Positions 1 through 8,738 of a stretch of 64,000 nt of DNA are shown here, one piece after another. This stretch comes from Leptolyngbya sp. KIOST-1. GTDB taxonomy: Bacteria > Cyanobacteriota > Cyanobacteriia > Phormidesmidales > Phormidesmidaceae. Made by a program: the position numbers and the translations under genes. Below the pieces are notes generated by a model, which was given only the letters and a program-made list of their open reading frames with translations, was not told the DNA's origin and made no database searches. Within the stretch, counting starts at the first letter, position 1. Every line of letters starts with the position of its first letter. The stretch covers positions 868,001 through 932,000 of the forward strand of contig NZ_JQFA01000002.1 of assembly GCF_000763385.1 (NCBI RefSeq), in the 5' to 3' direction.

Positions 1-2
1 AG

Positions 3-1106
3 GGATTTTGGCTGGTCCTGATCCTGAGTCTGCCGATGATGGCGGTGCTGAGCCAGCTCGACCGGGTGCTGCTGGGGCTGGGTCAGGATGCCGCGATTGC
101 CGCCCTGACTGGCCCCTACTTCCAGTGGATCCTGTGGGGAGCGTTTCCGGCTTTGGCCTTTACCCTGCTGCGGAGCTACGCCTCGGCCCTGTCCCAGGCC
201 CAGGTGGTGATTGTCATCGTGCTGGTGGGGACGGCCTTTAACATCGCCGGCAACTACGCCCTGGGCTTTGGTAAATGGGGGTTTCCAGCCCTCGGGCTGG
301 GGGGGCTGGGGTTGGCCAGTGGCCTGAGCTACTGGCTAATGTTTGGCCTGTTTTTGCTGTATATTCTGGCCCACCCAACGCTTAAGACCTACCGATTTTG
401 GCGGAGCTGGCAGCGGGTGCAGCCCCGGTTGATGGGCCGGATGACTGCCATGGGGGGGGAGATTGCTATGACCGTCGCCCTGGAGTTTGGCCTGTTTGGG
501 GTAGTCACCATTCTGATGGGCATTCTCGGCCCCGAGGTGCTGGCGGCCCACCAGACCGTATACCAGACCATCTACGTGATTTTTATGGTGCCCCTGGGCA
601 TGTCCTACGCGACCACGGCACGGGTGGGGCAGGCCCTGGGCCAGCAGGATCGGGCGCAGGTGCGGCGAGCGGGGTACGTGGCCATGGCGATCGCCGCAGC
701 CTTCATGCTGCTGGCCACCCTGGGGTTGCTGCTGTTTCGCCCGGCGATTATTGGCCTGTATTTGGATTTGGCTGACCCAGCCAATGCACCGGTGCTGGCC
801 CTGGCCATGCCCATGCTGCTGGTGGCGGCTCTGGTGCAGCTCAGTGACGGGGTGCAGCGGGTGGCCTCCGGAGCCCTCTACGGCCTGCAAGATACCCGCA
901 CTCCAATGGTGCTGAGCGCAGTGGCATTTTGGGGTGTGGGCCTTGGGCTGGGCTACCTGCTGGGGTTTGTGCTCGGGCTGGGCGGGGTAGGACTCTGGAT
1001 TGGCCAGTCCACCGGAGTAGCCACCGCCGGGGCGATCTTTATCCTGCGATTTCACCGACTGACGCGATCGCCGCCCCTGTCGGGTCCGGTCAAGCCCAGT
1101 CCCTAG
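3..1106 (+). CDS. MATE family multidrug/Na+ efflux transporter, 5' truncated by window edge
   Basis: Inner-membrane antiporter of the MATE (NorM/DinF-like) family, which exports drugs or metabolites against H+ or Na+. The reading frame is open from base 3, so the true start lies outside the window. About 367 residues are visible against roughly 450 for the family, so about 80 are missing. The visible part is a run of hydrophobic helices and contains the motif YGLQDTRTPM, which is typical of the second MATE repeat before a transmembrane helix. The C-terminus is basic and ends at a TAG at 1104. Substrate cannot be told from sequence. Confidence 0.88.
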   Translation, partial: GFWLVLILSLPMMAVLSQLDRVLLGLGQDAAIAALTGPYFQWILWGAFPALAFTLLRSYASALSQAQVVIVIVLVGTAFNIAGNYALGFGKWGFPALGLGGLGLASGLSYWLMFGLFLLYILAHPTLKTYRFWRSWQRVQPRLMGRMTAMGGEIAMTVALEFGLFGVVTILMGILGPEVLAAHQTVYQTIYVIFMVPLGMSYATTARVGQALGQQDRAQVRRAGYVAMAIAAAFMLLATLGLLLFRPAIIGLYLDLADPANAPVLALAMPMLLVAALVQLSDGVQRVASGALYGLQDTRTPMVLSAVAFWGVGLGLGYLLGFVLGLGGVGLWIGQSTGVATAGAIFILRFHRLTRSPPLSGPVKPSP

Positions 1107-1218
1107 GAACATGGGTAAAGTGGGCCTAAAGGCCTGATATCGACAGCGCTACTCCACGGCAAACGGTAGCGTGACAATAGATATTAGGAGCGAATTATTG
1201 AGTAGTGCCACAATGGAT

Positions 1219-1669
1219 TCACAAGGAGTGGGAGCGATTCCTGAACTGGTTATTATCCTGAGCATTACCCTCAAGCAAGGTGAGGTTCCTGCCGAGTGGC
1301 AAGAGCGGCCTCATAAGCTCGCGCAGAAAGATGTGGTCTCCCGATGGACGAAGAAAAATGGGACGTCCCACTACGGCTATAAAAACCACGTCAGTGATAG
1401 GCTTTGAGCCGCATATCAATGAGCGGGCGTATCGCAATCGCCCCTTGACTGAGGAACAGAGAACGGCCAACCGAGAGCGCTCCAAAACCCGCGCTAAAGT
1501 GGAGCATGTCTTCGGGGGTTTTGTCACTAGCATGGGAGGCAAGGCCGTGCGCAGCATTGGGTTAGCGCGTGCCCAAACTCAGTTGGGTTTGAAAAAGCTG
1601 GTGCACAACCTGAAGCGGCTTGTGTCTCTCGAAACCCAACCGGCAGCATCGGTTGACATGGCAGGATAA
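1219..1669 (+). pseudogene. IS5-family transposase remnant, frameshifted and internally deleted
   Basis: Two overlapping frames carry pieces of one IS5-type DDE transposase. The first has RWTKKNGTSHYGYKNHV, the block just before the second catalytic region. The second, from about 1410 to 1669, has NRPLTEEQRTANRERSKTR and VEHVFGGF, the C-terminal part with the catalytic Glu region. In intact relatives about 60 residues separate these blocks; here they almost touch and are in different frames, so there is both a deletion and a frameshift. No terminal inverted repeats were recognised. The copy cannot be active. Confidence 0.75.
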
Positions 1670-2222
1670 TCAGGGCTGAAGCCGAGCAATGAACTTAAAT
1701 GCGCTCTTTCAACCCTATTTTAATGTCAAGATAGGGAGCCCTGCCTGTTGGGATGTCACGGAATCTCTCTGAAGCAACCCGACTGTCTCAAATGAGACGC
1801 CGCTGCTCAAGAAACTCAATTAATCGAGGTTCCCTTAAAGCAATCGCAGGAATTATACAATACATAAAACCATTGTATAATTTCATCATTCCAAGGACTG
1901 ACTTTACCATTTGCTTGCAATTTGGCCACGCACTGCCCTTTAAACCCATGTAATATAGATGTAAGACTTTTCAAAAAACTATATTTACCTTTAAAACCAA
2001 TAAAGATAAAAATTTAGTAATGAATGTATGGCTAAAACGAACGTAGTCAAAAAGGACTTAAGAGTTCAGGTATTATTGTAGCTATCTGATTAATTTATAG
2101 CTGATGCTTAGAAGTGCCAATAGTGATCTTGGTATTATATAAAAACCGGAATCTGCAGCTTGCTCAAGTTTTGTGGAACATGCGCATAATTGTGATCTTA
2201 GAGTAAGAGTTAATAACTAAGT
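1670..2222. other. A+T-rich intergenic region, no gene recognised
   Basis: About 550 bases of A+T-rich sequence between the IS5 remnant and the glycosyltransferase. It contains several TATAAT-like words (for example near 1873-1881) but no convincing ORF, RNA gene or repeat. Its composition differs strongly from the GC-rich backbone and suits a horizontally acquired polysaccharide island. Confidence 0.5.
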
Positions 2223-3281
2223 ATGGAAAAAGTTTTCTTGGTAGATGTACCTGAACATGTGATGCCGCCAACCATGATGTACGGGCATCCCACTGGCCTA
2301 ATGAATACATTTAATCCCCAGTCAGAATGCATCCATCTGCCTGAAATTTATATTCCTCCCACGCAAGTGGAGGTCAAAGTTGCCACAGGAAATACTGGCC
2401 CGAGGCAGCATGGCAGTTGGAAATGGAAAGCCCATCGGCTAAAGACAAAGCTTCTTCAGGGAATAAAGACTCTAGATTACACAGGGAAATTTGTTTTTGA
2501 TTCCCGCCTGGAGACGGATGCCAATCCCGCACATATTCTTGACAATACTCTGACCTCCTCTCTACTTATTAGAGAGACTTTAGAGAAGCATTTCCAAAAG
2601 AAAATTGATGTGCATATTGTTTTGAGAGAACGAACGACTGACCTGGCGCTAGAGTCTTGTCATTTGCTTGGCTTTCCTACAATAGTCACTGACGACGACG
2701 TAAAAGGTGAGATCGCAACGGTTTCAGAAAACGAAGTTCCGAGCTTAAGAGCTAGGCTTTTTGACTTCGATTTCGGTGATTCTCTAGATGCGCCAACAGA
2801 CGTATTGGCTGATAAAATTTTTATATCTAGGCGTGGAAATCGGAAGTTAGTAAATGAGGCTGAAGTAATTTCTTTCCTGGAGAAGCGAGGCTTTAAAGTA
2901 CTTTATTTTGAAGACTTTTCAGTCAAAGAAAAATGGGCAATTGCTCGCAATGCTAAGGTAGTTGTTGCCATTAACGGTGCTGCCGTGGGAAACTTTTTGT
3001 TTAACCGCTTGGGTTTATATCCCAATGCACCGCATGGCAGTGGAGTAAGGGTGGTTGAATTAATGTCTCCAGCTTGGATGCACATCGGCTTCCGATCAAA
3101 TATTTTGGCCGTCAATGGAAGTTGGTGTGCAGTTCGGGGACAAATCACCCCCAATTTTCTTCAAGCTGTAGATTTCTCAGATCAGGCTCCCGATCCCACA
3201 AAGCCACCCCGAACAGACTCCTTCAAAGTAGATTGTGATACCATACAGATGGCTCTAGACTATCTCGCCGAAAATTATTGA
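2223..3281 (+). CDS. Glycosyltransferase family 61 (DUF563) protein
   Basis: Predicted glycosyltransferase of the GT61/DUF563 type, associated with capsule or exopolysaccharide synthesis. The C-terminal half holds the family signature: ISRRGNRKLVNE (about residues 200-211), then ARNAKVVVAINGAAVGNFLF, followed by VVELMSPAWMH. In most members the central block reads HGA; here it is NGA, so the usual His is Asn. 352 residues is a normal length. No transmembrane segment is evident. The gene is A+T-richer than the backbone and is flanked by two transposase remnants, which suggests transfer. It precedes a nucleotide-sugar operon on the same strand, so a role in the same glycan is likely. Donor and acceptor unknown. 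Confidence 0.75.
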   Translation: MEKVFLVDVPEHVMPPTMMYGHPTGLMNTFNPQSECIHLPEIYIPPTQVEVKVATGNTGPRQHGSWKWKAHRLKTKLLQGIKTLDYTGKFVFDSRLETDANPAHILDNTLTSSLLIRETLEKHFQKKIDVHIVLRERTTDLALESCHLLGFPTIVTDDDVKGEIATVSENEVPSLRARLFDFDFGDSLDAPTDVLADKIFISRRGNRKLVNEAEVISFLEKRGFKVLYFEDFSVKEKWAIARNAKVVVAINGAAVGNFLFNRLGLYPNAPHGSGVRVVELMSPAWMHIGFRSNILAVNGSWCAVRGQITPNFLQAVDFSDQAPDPTKPPRTDSFKVDCDTIQMALDYLAENY

Positions 3282-3599
3282 AGCTTGTGTTGACACAATT
3301 ATGTTGACCGAGCAAGGTCGAGTTTTAGTTGTAAAGTCTCCATTGTATTGCTAGGCTTGACTATATTTGTTTATGCCTAAAAGGAAAGCAGCAATCAGAA
3401 TTTAGAGGAGGATTTGAGGAGGTTGCTGTGATGGAGCTCATAGCAATGATGATGCGTTTGCGCCCCTTGGACTCTGCAGATGCCTGATCAAGTCTGGCGC
3501 TGGCTGAGCAAACGCCCTATGACAGTGGCCGACAGTAGCTTCACTGATTTAGCGTTTTTGGCCTCAGTAAGCCATCGGGCTAATCCGTTTTGTGTCGTC
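3282..3599. other. Intergenic region, nothing recognised
   Basis: About 320 bases after the GT61 gene. No ORF with family similarity, no clear terminator and no RNA gene were seen. Confidence 0.4.
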
Positions 3600-4235
3600 C
3601 TCGATTGCGTTTAGATGCCGCCCCCTCGCGACGCTTACGCTGTAGGTCGTCCTCGCAAAGGCGGGAAACGTTTAGCTACGCTAAAAAACCGCTGGAAAAT
3701 TCCATACTTGGCCGGCAGTTCCTCCTGTTGGAGAGTTGGTATGGCTATCAACCTTACTCGTATATTGTGGACTTCCCAAACAACAGCCTGGTATCAAGCT
3801 GAACTGCCCACAGTTCCTATCTGGAGGATCGTGGTATGCCAACCCTTTCGGCAAGGTAAACCTTTAGGCCTTTCTCTGTAGCAGTTTTGGGGCTATACCG
3901 GCTCAAATTGTGCTCGGGTTGCCCCAGCCCTGGTAAGTCGAAGTCATCTGCCAGGCTATTCGGGCTCATTTAGGGATAGAAACCCAACACCAGTGGACAG
4001 ATTTAGCGATCTTACACAATACCCGACACTCCTCGTACTGTGCTCCCCCGTCGTACTCTTCACTCAGCGCCTACACTCGCAACTCCGCCTTCCCTCGCCT
4101 CAAACCACTTGATTCACGAAGCCACTCCCGGCCTTTCCAATGTCTTCGAGATCCAAGCGCTGAAACTGGGTAAGCTCTGGCAACTCCCCTCCGCAAGCGA
4201 CGGGCTGATGAATCTGAAAGATTTAGCTGATATTT
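3600..4235 (+). pseudogene. Decayed DDE transposase (IS701/DDE_5-like) remnant
   Basis: Short blocks in all three frames match one type of DDE-superfamily transposase in order: VGRPRKGGKRLATLK near 3645-3690, TTAWYQAELPTVPI near 3782-3825, AIRAHLGIETQHQWTD near 3955-4005, then in other frames FTQRLHSQLRLP and TKPLPAFP near 4060-4135. The order and spacing are those of an intact protein, but several frameshifts and stops intervene. No terminal repeats could be assigned. Family name is by recollection of motif pattern and is the least certain part. Confidence 0.5.
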
Positions 4236-4714
4236 ATGGGTTTTTCATAGACGAGTAATTTGACTTCATCTGCCGCTCACAATGGTGTTTCACCTTGAAG
4301 CTAAGCTAGCCCAAGGTGATGCCTGACATACTGCAGGCTGCCCTAACCCCGGCATCAGGCCTAGAAAAAGCTTGAAACCATTCATTGGGGTCGGTACACT
4401 ATCGCCAATAGGTCTAACGTACACAACTTCATAATCTTGTCAAAAGGCTGTTAACACAAATCGAGTCTCCGAGCTAAGCCCAGGAAATGTCGTAATATCA
4501 TCGGTAGTATTACGCACCTAGTTTGAACTTTCTTGGATGGTACAGAATTTTTGACACCGATCAAATGTGGATGGAGGTGCCACCTTAAACCATCAGATAG
4601 TCGCTCACTCATTCAAGGCCAAGTTTTAGCCGTTTTTTCGGAAGCAGAGTTAATGCTCAATTTGCTGAATTTATAAGGGCTAAAAAGTTAATTTTTGACT
4701 TCTTAAGAGGTTTT
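4236..4714. other. Intergenic leader of the nucleotide-sugar operon
   Basis: About 480 bases upstream of rfbF with no recognisable gene. The last 60 bases are very A+T-rich and end in AAGAGG five bases before the rfbF ATG, a usable ribosome binding site. The operon promoter probably lies here, but no single promoter is convincing by eye. Confidence 0.4.
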
Positions 4715-5488
4715 ATGAAAGCAGTTATATTTGCAGGTGGCTTGGGGACACGTTTAAGTGAAGAAACCAGCATTCGACCTAAACCCATGGTAGAGGTCGG
4801 AAATCGGCCTATCCTATGGCATATCATGAAAACCTACTCAGCTCATGGCATCAATGACTTTATCATCTGCTGTGGCTATAAGGGCTATGTTATTAAGGAA
4901 TATTTTGCTAATTACTTCCTGCACATGTCAGATGTCACCTTTGACCTGCGCTATAACCAGATGAACGTTCATTCAGGCAATGCTGAGCCCTGGAAAGTAA
5001 CTCTGATTGACACTGGCGAAACTACGATGACGGGTGGTCGTTTAAAGCGAGTGCGGGAACACATTGGTTCAGAGTCTTTTTGCTTAACTTACGGGGACGG
5101 TGTCAGTGATGTAAACATCACTGAACTAATTAAGTTTCATAAAAGTCAAGATACTTTAGCGACGCTAACGGCAGTGCAACCCCCCGGACGGTTCGGTGCC
5201 ATTGCTCTGCATGAAGGACAGACAAAAATTGATACTTTCCAGGAAAAGCCGGAAGGTGATGGTGCTTGGATTAACGGTGGCTACTTCGTCGTTGAGCCTC
5301 AAGTGATCGATTTTGTCGAGGGTGACGATACCATTTGGGAGCAGGAGCCTCTGACTAAATTAGCTCAGATGGGACAGCTTTCTGCATTTAAACATGCTGG
5401 TTTCTGGCAACCCATGGACACGCTGCGCGATAGAACGAAGCTCGAAGAGCTTTGGGCCGCGGGCAAGGCTCCTTGGAAAGTTTGGTAA
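4715..5488 (+). CDS. rfbF: Glucose-1-phosphate cytidylyltransferase
   Basis: Makes CDP-glucose from CTP and glucose-1-phosphate, the entry step to CDP-linked deoxy and branched sugars. The N-terminus has the nucleotidyltransferase signature [12 protein letters not shown] with RPKPMVEVG a few residues on, and [16 protein letters not shown], which is specific to RfbF rather than RmlA or GalU. 257 residues is the standard length. It opens an apparent five-gene operon reaching ugd. CDP-glucose 4,6-dehydratase (rfbG), the usual next enzyme, is absent from the window; the SDR at 7599 may take an equivalent step or act on another nucleotide sugar. Confidence 0.93.
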   Translation: MKAVIFAGGLGTRLSEETSIRPKPMVEVGNRPILWHIMKTYSAHGINDFIICCGYKGYVIKEYFANYFLHMSDVTFDLRYNQMNVHSGNAEPWKVTLIDTGETTMTGGRLKRVREHIGSESFCLTYGDGVSDVNITELIKFHKSQDTLATLTAVQPPGRFGAIALHEGQTKIDTFQEKPEGDGAWINGGYFVVEPQVIDFVEGDDTIWEQEPLTKLAQMGQLSAFKHAGFWQPMDTLRDRTKLEELWAAGKAPWKVW

Positions 5489-5575
5489 GTTACTCCTATA
5501 TCTGCTCTATGAGTTTGTAGTGGATATATTTTGGCTGAGATAGGGCACTTAAACGTCCATGCCTGGAGGGTGAGC

Positions 5576-6118
5576 ATGATTTTTAACAAGACACCCCTGC
5601 CCGGGGTACTAGTCATATCTCTAGATCAGCGGGGGGACGATCGCGGTTTTTTCGCCAGAGCCTACTGTGCTCAAGAATTTGAAAGTCACGGTCTGAAGCC
5701 CGTTGGAGTTCAGTGCAATATGGCGTCAAACTTTTCTAAGGGAACCCTCAGGGGACTACACTACCAGGTGCCACCAGCGGCTGAAGCGAAGTTTTTCCGG
5801 TGTATTCGAGGCGCCAACTACCATGTCGTTGTAGATATGCGGCCTGATTCCTCAACCTATTTGGAGCACTTCGGTGTAGAACTGTCGGCGGACAATCGCC
5901 TGGGGCTTTATATCCCTGAGATGTTTGCCCACGGATACCAGGCTCTAACCGATGAATCAGAAGCTTTTTATATGGTTAGCGAGTACTATACTCCTGGCTG
6001 TGAGCGAGGTCTTCGTTACGACGATCCGACTCTAAATATTCAGTGGCCCTTGCCTGTAACCACAATTTCTGAAAAAGATACGGCCTGGTCTCTGCTGCCT
6101 GACCTAATTCCAACTTAA
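5576..6118 (+). CDS. rfbC: dTDP-4-dehydrorhamnose 3,5-epimerase-like protein (RmlC family)
   Basis: Cupin-fold epimerase of the RmlC/RfbC family, which epimerises C3 and/or C5 of 4-keto-6-deoxy nucleotide sugars. RGLHYQVPP holds the expected catalytic-region His and YIPEMFAHGYQAL holds the second conserved block. The longest frame starts at a TTG at 5531, but an ATG at 5576 is preceded five bases earlier by GGAGGG (5565-5570) and gives 180 residues, the normal RmlC length, so that start is preferred. With rfbF upstream and no rmlA/rmlB in the window, the substrate may be CDP- rather than dTDP-linked; this is inference. Confidence 0.87.
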   Translation: MIFNKTPLPGVLVISLDQRGDDRGFFARAYCAQEFESHGLKPVGVQCNMASNFSKGTLRGLHYQVPPAAEAKFFRCIRGANYHVVVDMRPDSSTYLEHFGVELSADNRLGLYIPEMFAHGYQALTDESEAFYMVSEYYTPGCERGLRYDDPTLNIQWPLPVTTISEKDTAWSLLPDLIPT

Positions 6119-6132
6119 CAAGGGGTACTTAT

Positions 6133-7443
6133 ATGATTATTGTCGATACAGCCCTGAAGGCTCGCCACGAAGAAGGCAATCCAGTACGCGTCGGTTTGCT
6201 AGGAGCGGGCTTTATGGGGCGTGGGGTGGTCAATCAAATTGTCAACTACACCCCCGGCATGGTTCTAGTTGCCATTGCTAACCGCACCGTTGATGCCGCG
6301 ATCGCAGCTTATAACAAGGTCGGTGTTGAGGACGTCAAGACGGTCTCCTCAGTGGGCGATTTGGAAGACGCGATCGCCCGTGGTCAGTACGCCGTTACTG
6401 ACGATCCGCTGCTGCTTTGCCAATCCGAGAGCATTGACGTACTGATCGAGGCAACGGGCCATGTGGAATACGGGGCCAGGGTGACGCTAGCGGCGATTGA
6501 GCACAAAAAACCCATGGTGCTCATGAATGCGGAACTTGACGGCACCGTTGGTCCCATCCTCAAAGTCTACGCCGATCGAGCTGGGGTCATTATTACCGGC
6601 TGCGACGGTGATCAACCGGGTGTCCAACTCAATCTCTATCGCTTTGTCAAGAGCATTGGCCTCAATCCCCTACTCTGCGGCAACATCAAAGGCCTGCAGG
6701 ACCGCTACCGCAACCCTACTACCCAGGAGGGCTTTGCTAAGCAGTGGGGACAAACGGCCCACATGGTGACCAGTTTTGCCGACGGAACCAAAATTTCCTT
6801 TGAACAGGCCATTGTCGCTAACGCGACCGGCATGAAAGTGGCCCAACGCGGCATGTTGGGCTACCACTCCACCGGTCATGTGGACGACATGCTCGACCTC
6901 TACGATGTAGAGCAGCTCAAGTCTCTGGGCGGTATCGTTGACTACGTAGTCGGTCCCAAGCCCAGCCCTGGCGTCTTTGTTTACGCAACCTGCAATGAAC
7001 CGACCCAAGCCCACTACCTCAATTACGGCAAGCTTGGAGAAGGCCCACTCTATAGCTTCTACGTTCCCTACCACCTGACCGTGTTTGAAGTGCCTCTCTC
7101 CGCAGCCCGGGTGGCCCTGTTCAACGATGTCATCATTGCCCCGCTGGGTGAACCCGTAGTCGATGTAATTACTACGGCCAAAATCGACCTGCAGGCAGGC
7201 CAAACCCTTGATGGCTTGGGGGGCTACCACACCTACGGCCAGTGTGAAAATGCCGATGTCGTGAATAGAGACAATTTGCTACCCATGGGTCTGGTGGAGG
7301 GCTGTCGTCTGAAGCGCCCCGTCACCAAAGACCAGGTGTTGACCTATGACGATGTCGAGATCCCTGCCGACAGTGTGGCCCATCGTCTGCGGGCAGAGCA
7401 AAATGCTTATTTTTCTAAGTCCCAGGTAGTAGCAGCGGTATAG
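6133..7443 (+). CDS. NAD(P)-binding oxidoreductase with C-terminal SAF domain (COG4091, homoserine-dehydrogenase-like)
   Basis: 436-residue protein with an N-terminal Rossmann fold, VGLLGAGFMGRGVVNQI at about residues 20-36, and a C-terminal SAF-type domain at about 345-430 that includes ENADVVNRDNLLPMGLVEG and RLKRPVTKDQVLTYDDV. This is the COG4091 architecture, often labelled homoserine dehydrogenase although the true reaction is generally unknown. It lies 14 bases after the epimerase and before an SDR gene, so it almost surely works on the same sugar nucleotide or derived acid. Recurrent association of this family with rfbF-type genes is my recollection and should be treated as inference. 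A methionine-pathway role is unlikely here. Confidence 0.8.
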   Translation: MIIVDTALKARHEEGNPVRVGLLGAGFMGRGVVNQIVNYTPGMVLVAIANRTVDAAIAAYNKVGVEDVKTVSSVGDLEDAIARGQYAVTDDPLLLCQSESIDVLIEATGHVEYGARVTLAAIEHKKPMVLMNAELDGTVGPILKVYADRAGVIITGCDGDQPGVQLNLYRFVKSIGLNPLLCGNIKGLQDRYRNPTTQEGFAKQWGQTAHMVTSFADGTKISFEQAIVANATGMKVAQRGMLGYHSTGHVDDMLDLYDVEQLKSLGGIVDYVVGPKPSPGVFVYATCNEPTQAHYLNYGKLGEGPLYSFYVPYHLTVFEVPLSAARVALFNDVIIAPLGEPVVDVITTAKIDLQAGQTLDGLGGYHTYGQCENADVVNRDNLLPMGLVEGCRLKRPVTKDQVLTYDDVEIPADSVAHRLRAEQNAYFSKSQVVAAV

Positions 7444-7598
7444 CCCCTTAGCTGCTGCATCGCTGTAGCCATTTCCCTTTTAAGAGAGGGTTTATCTATG
7501 GTTATGTTTTCAGGTTGCTGGGCTAGGGCCCCTGACAAAGGTGCCCTGGTAACCTCCCGCTGGCCTCTTTCATCTCTAATTTGTATAAGGAAACTGTA

Positions 7599-8738
7599 AT
7601 GGTTCAAGCACCGAGCTTAGCTTCATTGAATACGGCAGATGATGTCGTTCAAGCTGATTTAACCTATATCTGTAAAAACCTATCGGAAGAATTTGCCACT
7701 CTGTCGGGCAAAAATCTTTTAATTACTGGTGGTGCTGGCTTCTTAGGCTACTACCTGGTGCAGTCGGTTCTGCACTGGAACAAGGTGAATTCAACGGCTA
7801 AGCCTATTCACCTGACCATTTACGACAACTACATTCGGGGTGTACCCGAATGGTTGACCAACCTGGCTGACAATCCCAATCTGGAATTGGTTAAGCACGA
7901 TATTACCAATCCTCTACCCGAAACCATTGGTGATTTTCAGTTCATTATCCACGCGGCCTCCATTGCTTCGCCCACGTTTTATCGCAAGTACCCGATTGAA
8001 ACGATGGATGCGAACGTCAACGGACTGCGCTTTCTGCTGGAGTATTGCCTCCAGCAAAAGGCCAAGGGAATCCCCGTAGAGGGATTCTTGTTTTACTCCA
8101 CCAGCGAAATCTACGGCGATCCTACCCCTGAAAACATTCCCACCCCTGAAACCTATCGTGGCAATGTGTCCTGCACTGGGCCTCGGGCCTGCTACGACGA
8201 GTCGAAGCGCTATGGTGAAACCCTCTGCGTCAACTTTGCGCTTCAGCACGATCTGCCCATTAAGACAGCGCGTCCGTTTAACAACTATGGGCCTGGGCTG
8301 AAAATTACCGATCGCCGAGTGCTGCCCGACTTCGCCCGCGATATCTTTAGCGATCGCGACATTGTCATGCTCTCTGACGGTGCCCCCACCCGCACCTTCT
8401 GCTACATTGCCGATGCGATCGTGGGCTACTACAAAATTCTGGTCAAGGGTCACCCCGGCGAAGCCTACAACATCGGCGTTGAAACCCCTGAGATCTCCAT
8501 GGCCAACCTGGCCGATCGGGTGGCAGATATTGCCCGTGACCTGTTTAACTACAGCGGCAAGGTAGTGCGCCAAACCAGCGCTGACCAGGATTACCTGGTG
8601 GACAACCCCAACCGTCGCTGCCCCATCATTGACAAAGCTCGTGATCACCTGGGCTACGACCCCAGCATCACCATCGACGAGGGGCTAAAGCGCACCATGG
8701 TTTGGTATTCGGGCAATCGCGAAGCGGAGGACGCATAA
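7599..8738 (+). CDS. NAD-dependent epimerase/dehydratase (extended SDR, UDP-glucuronate decarboxylase-like)
   Basis: Extended short-chain dehydrogenase acting on a nucleotide sugar. NAD-binding glycine motif TGGAGFLG at residues 43-50 follows an unusual 40-residue N-terminal extension. The catalytic pair is in CYDESKRYGE (YxxxK), with an upstream FYSTSEIYGDP Ser/Thr block, and ARPFNNYGPGL plus TRTFCYIADAI further on; these match UDP-glucuronate decarboxylase and related dehydratases. The frame is open from a TTG at 7581, but AAGGA at 7587-7591 points to the ATG at 7599. It directly abuts ugd, whose product UDP-glucuronate would be the natural substrate for a UDP-xylose synthase; a CDP-glucose-linked role is the alternative. 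Confidence 0.83.
   Translation: MVQAPSLASLNTADDVVQADLTYICKNLSEEFATLSGKNLLITGGAGFLGYYLVQSVLHWNKVNSTAKPIHLTIYDNYIRGVPEWLTNLADNPNLELVKHDITNPLPETIGDFQFIIHAASIASPTFYRKYPIETMDANVNGLRFLLEYCLQQKAKGIPVEGFLFYSTSEIYGDPTPENIPTPETYRGNVSCTGPRACYDESKRYGETLCVNFALQHDLPIKTARPFNNYGPGLKITDRRVLPDFARDIFSDRDIVMLSDGAPTRTFCYIADAIVGYYKILVKGHPGEAYNIGVETPEISMANLADRVADIARDLFNYSGKVVRQTSADQDYLVDNPNRRCPIIDKARDHLGYDPSITIDEGLKRTMVWYSGNREAEDA

Noticed and set aside
1753-1953. 66-codon ORF in the A+T-rich region
   Set aside because: No family similarity, no ribosome binding site, and composition as expected for non-coding A+T-rich DNA.
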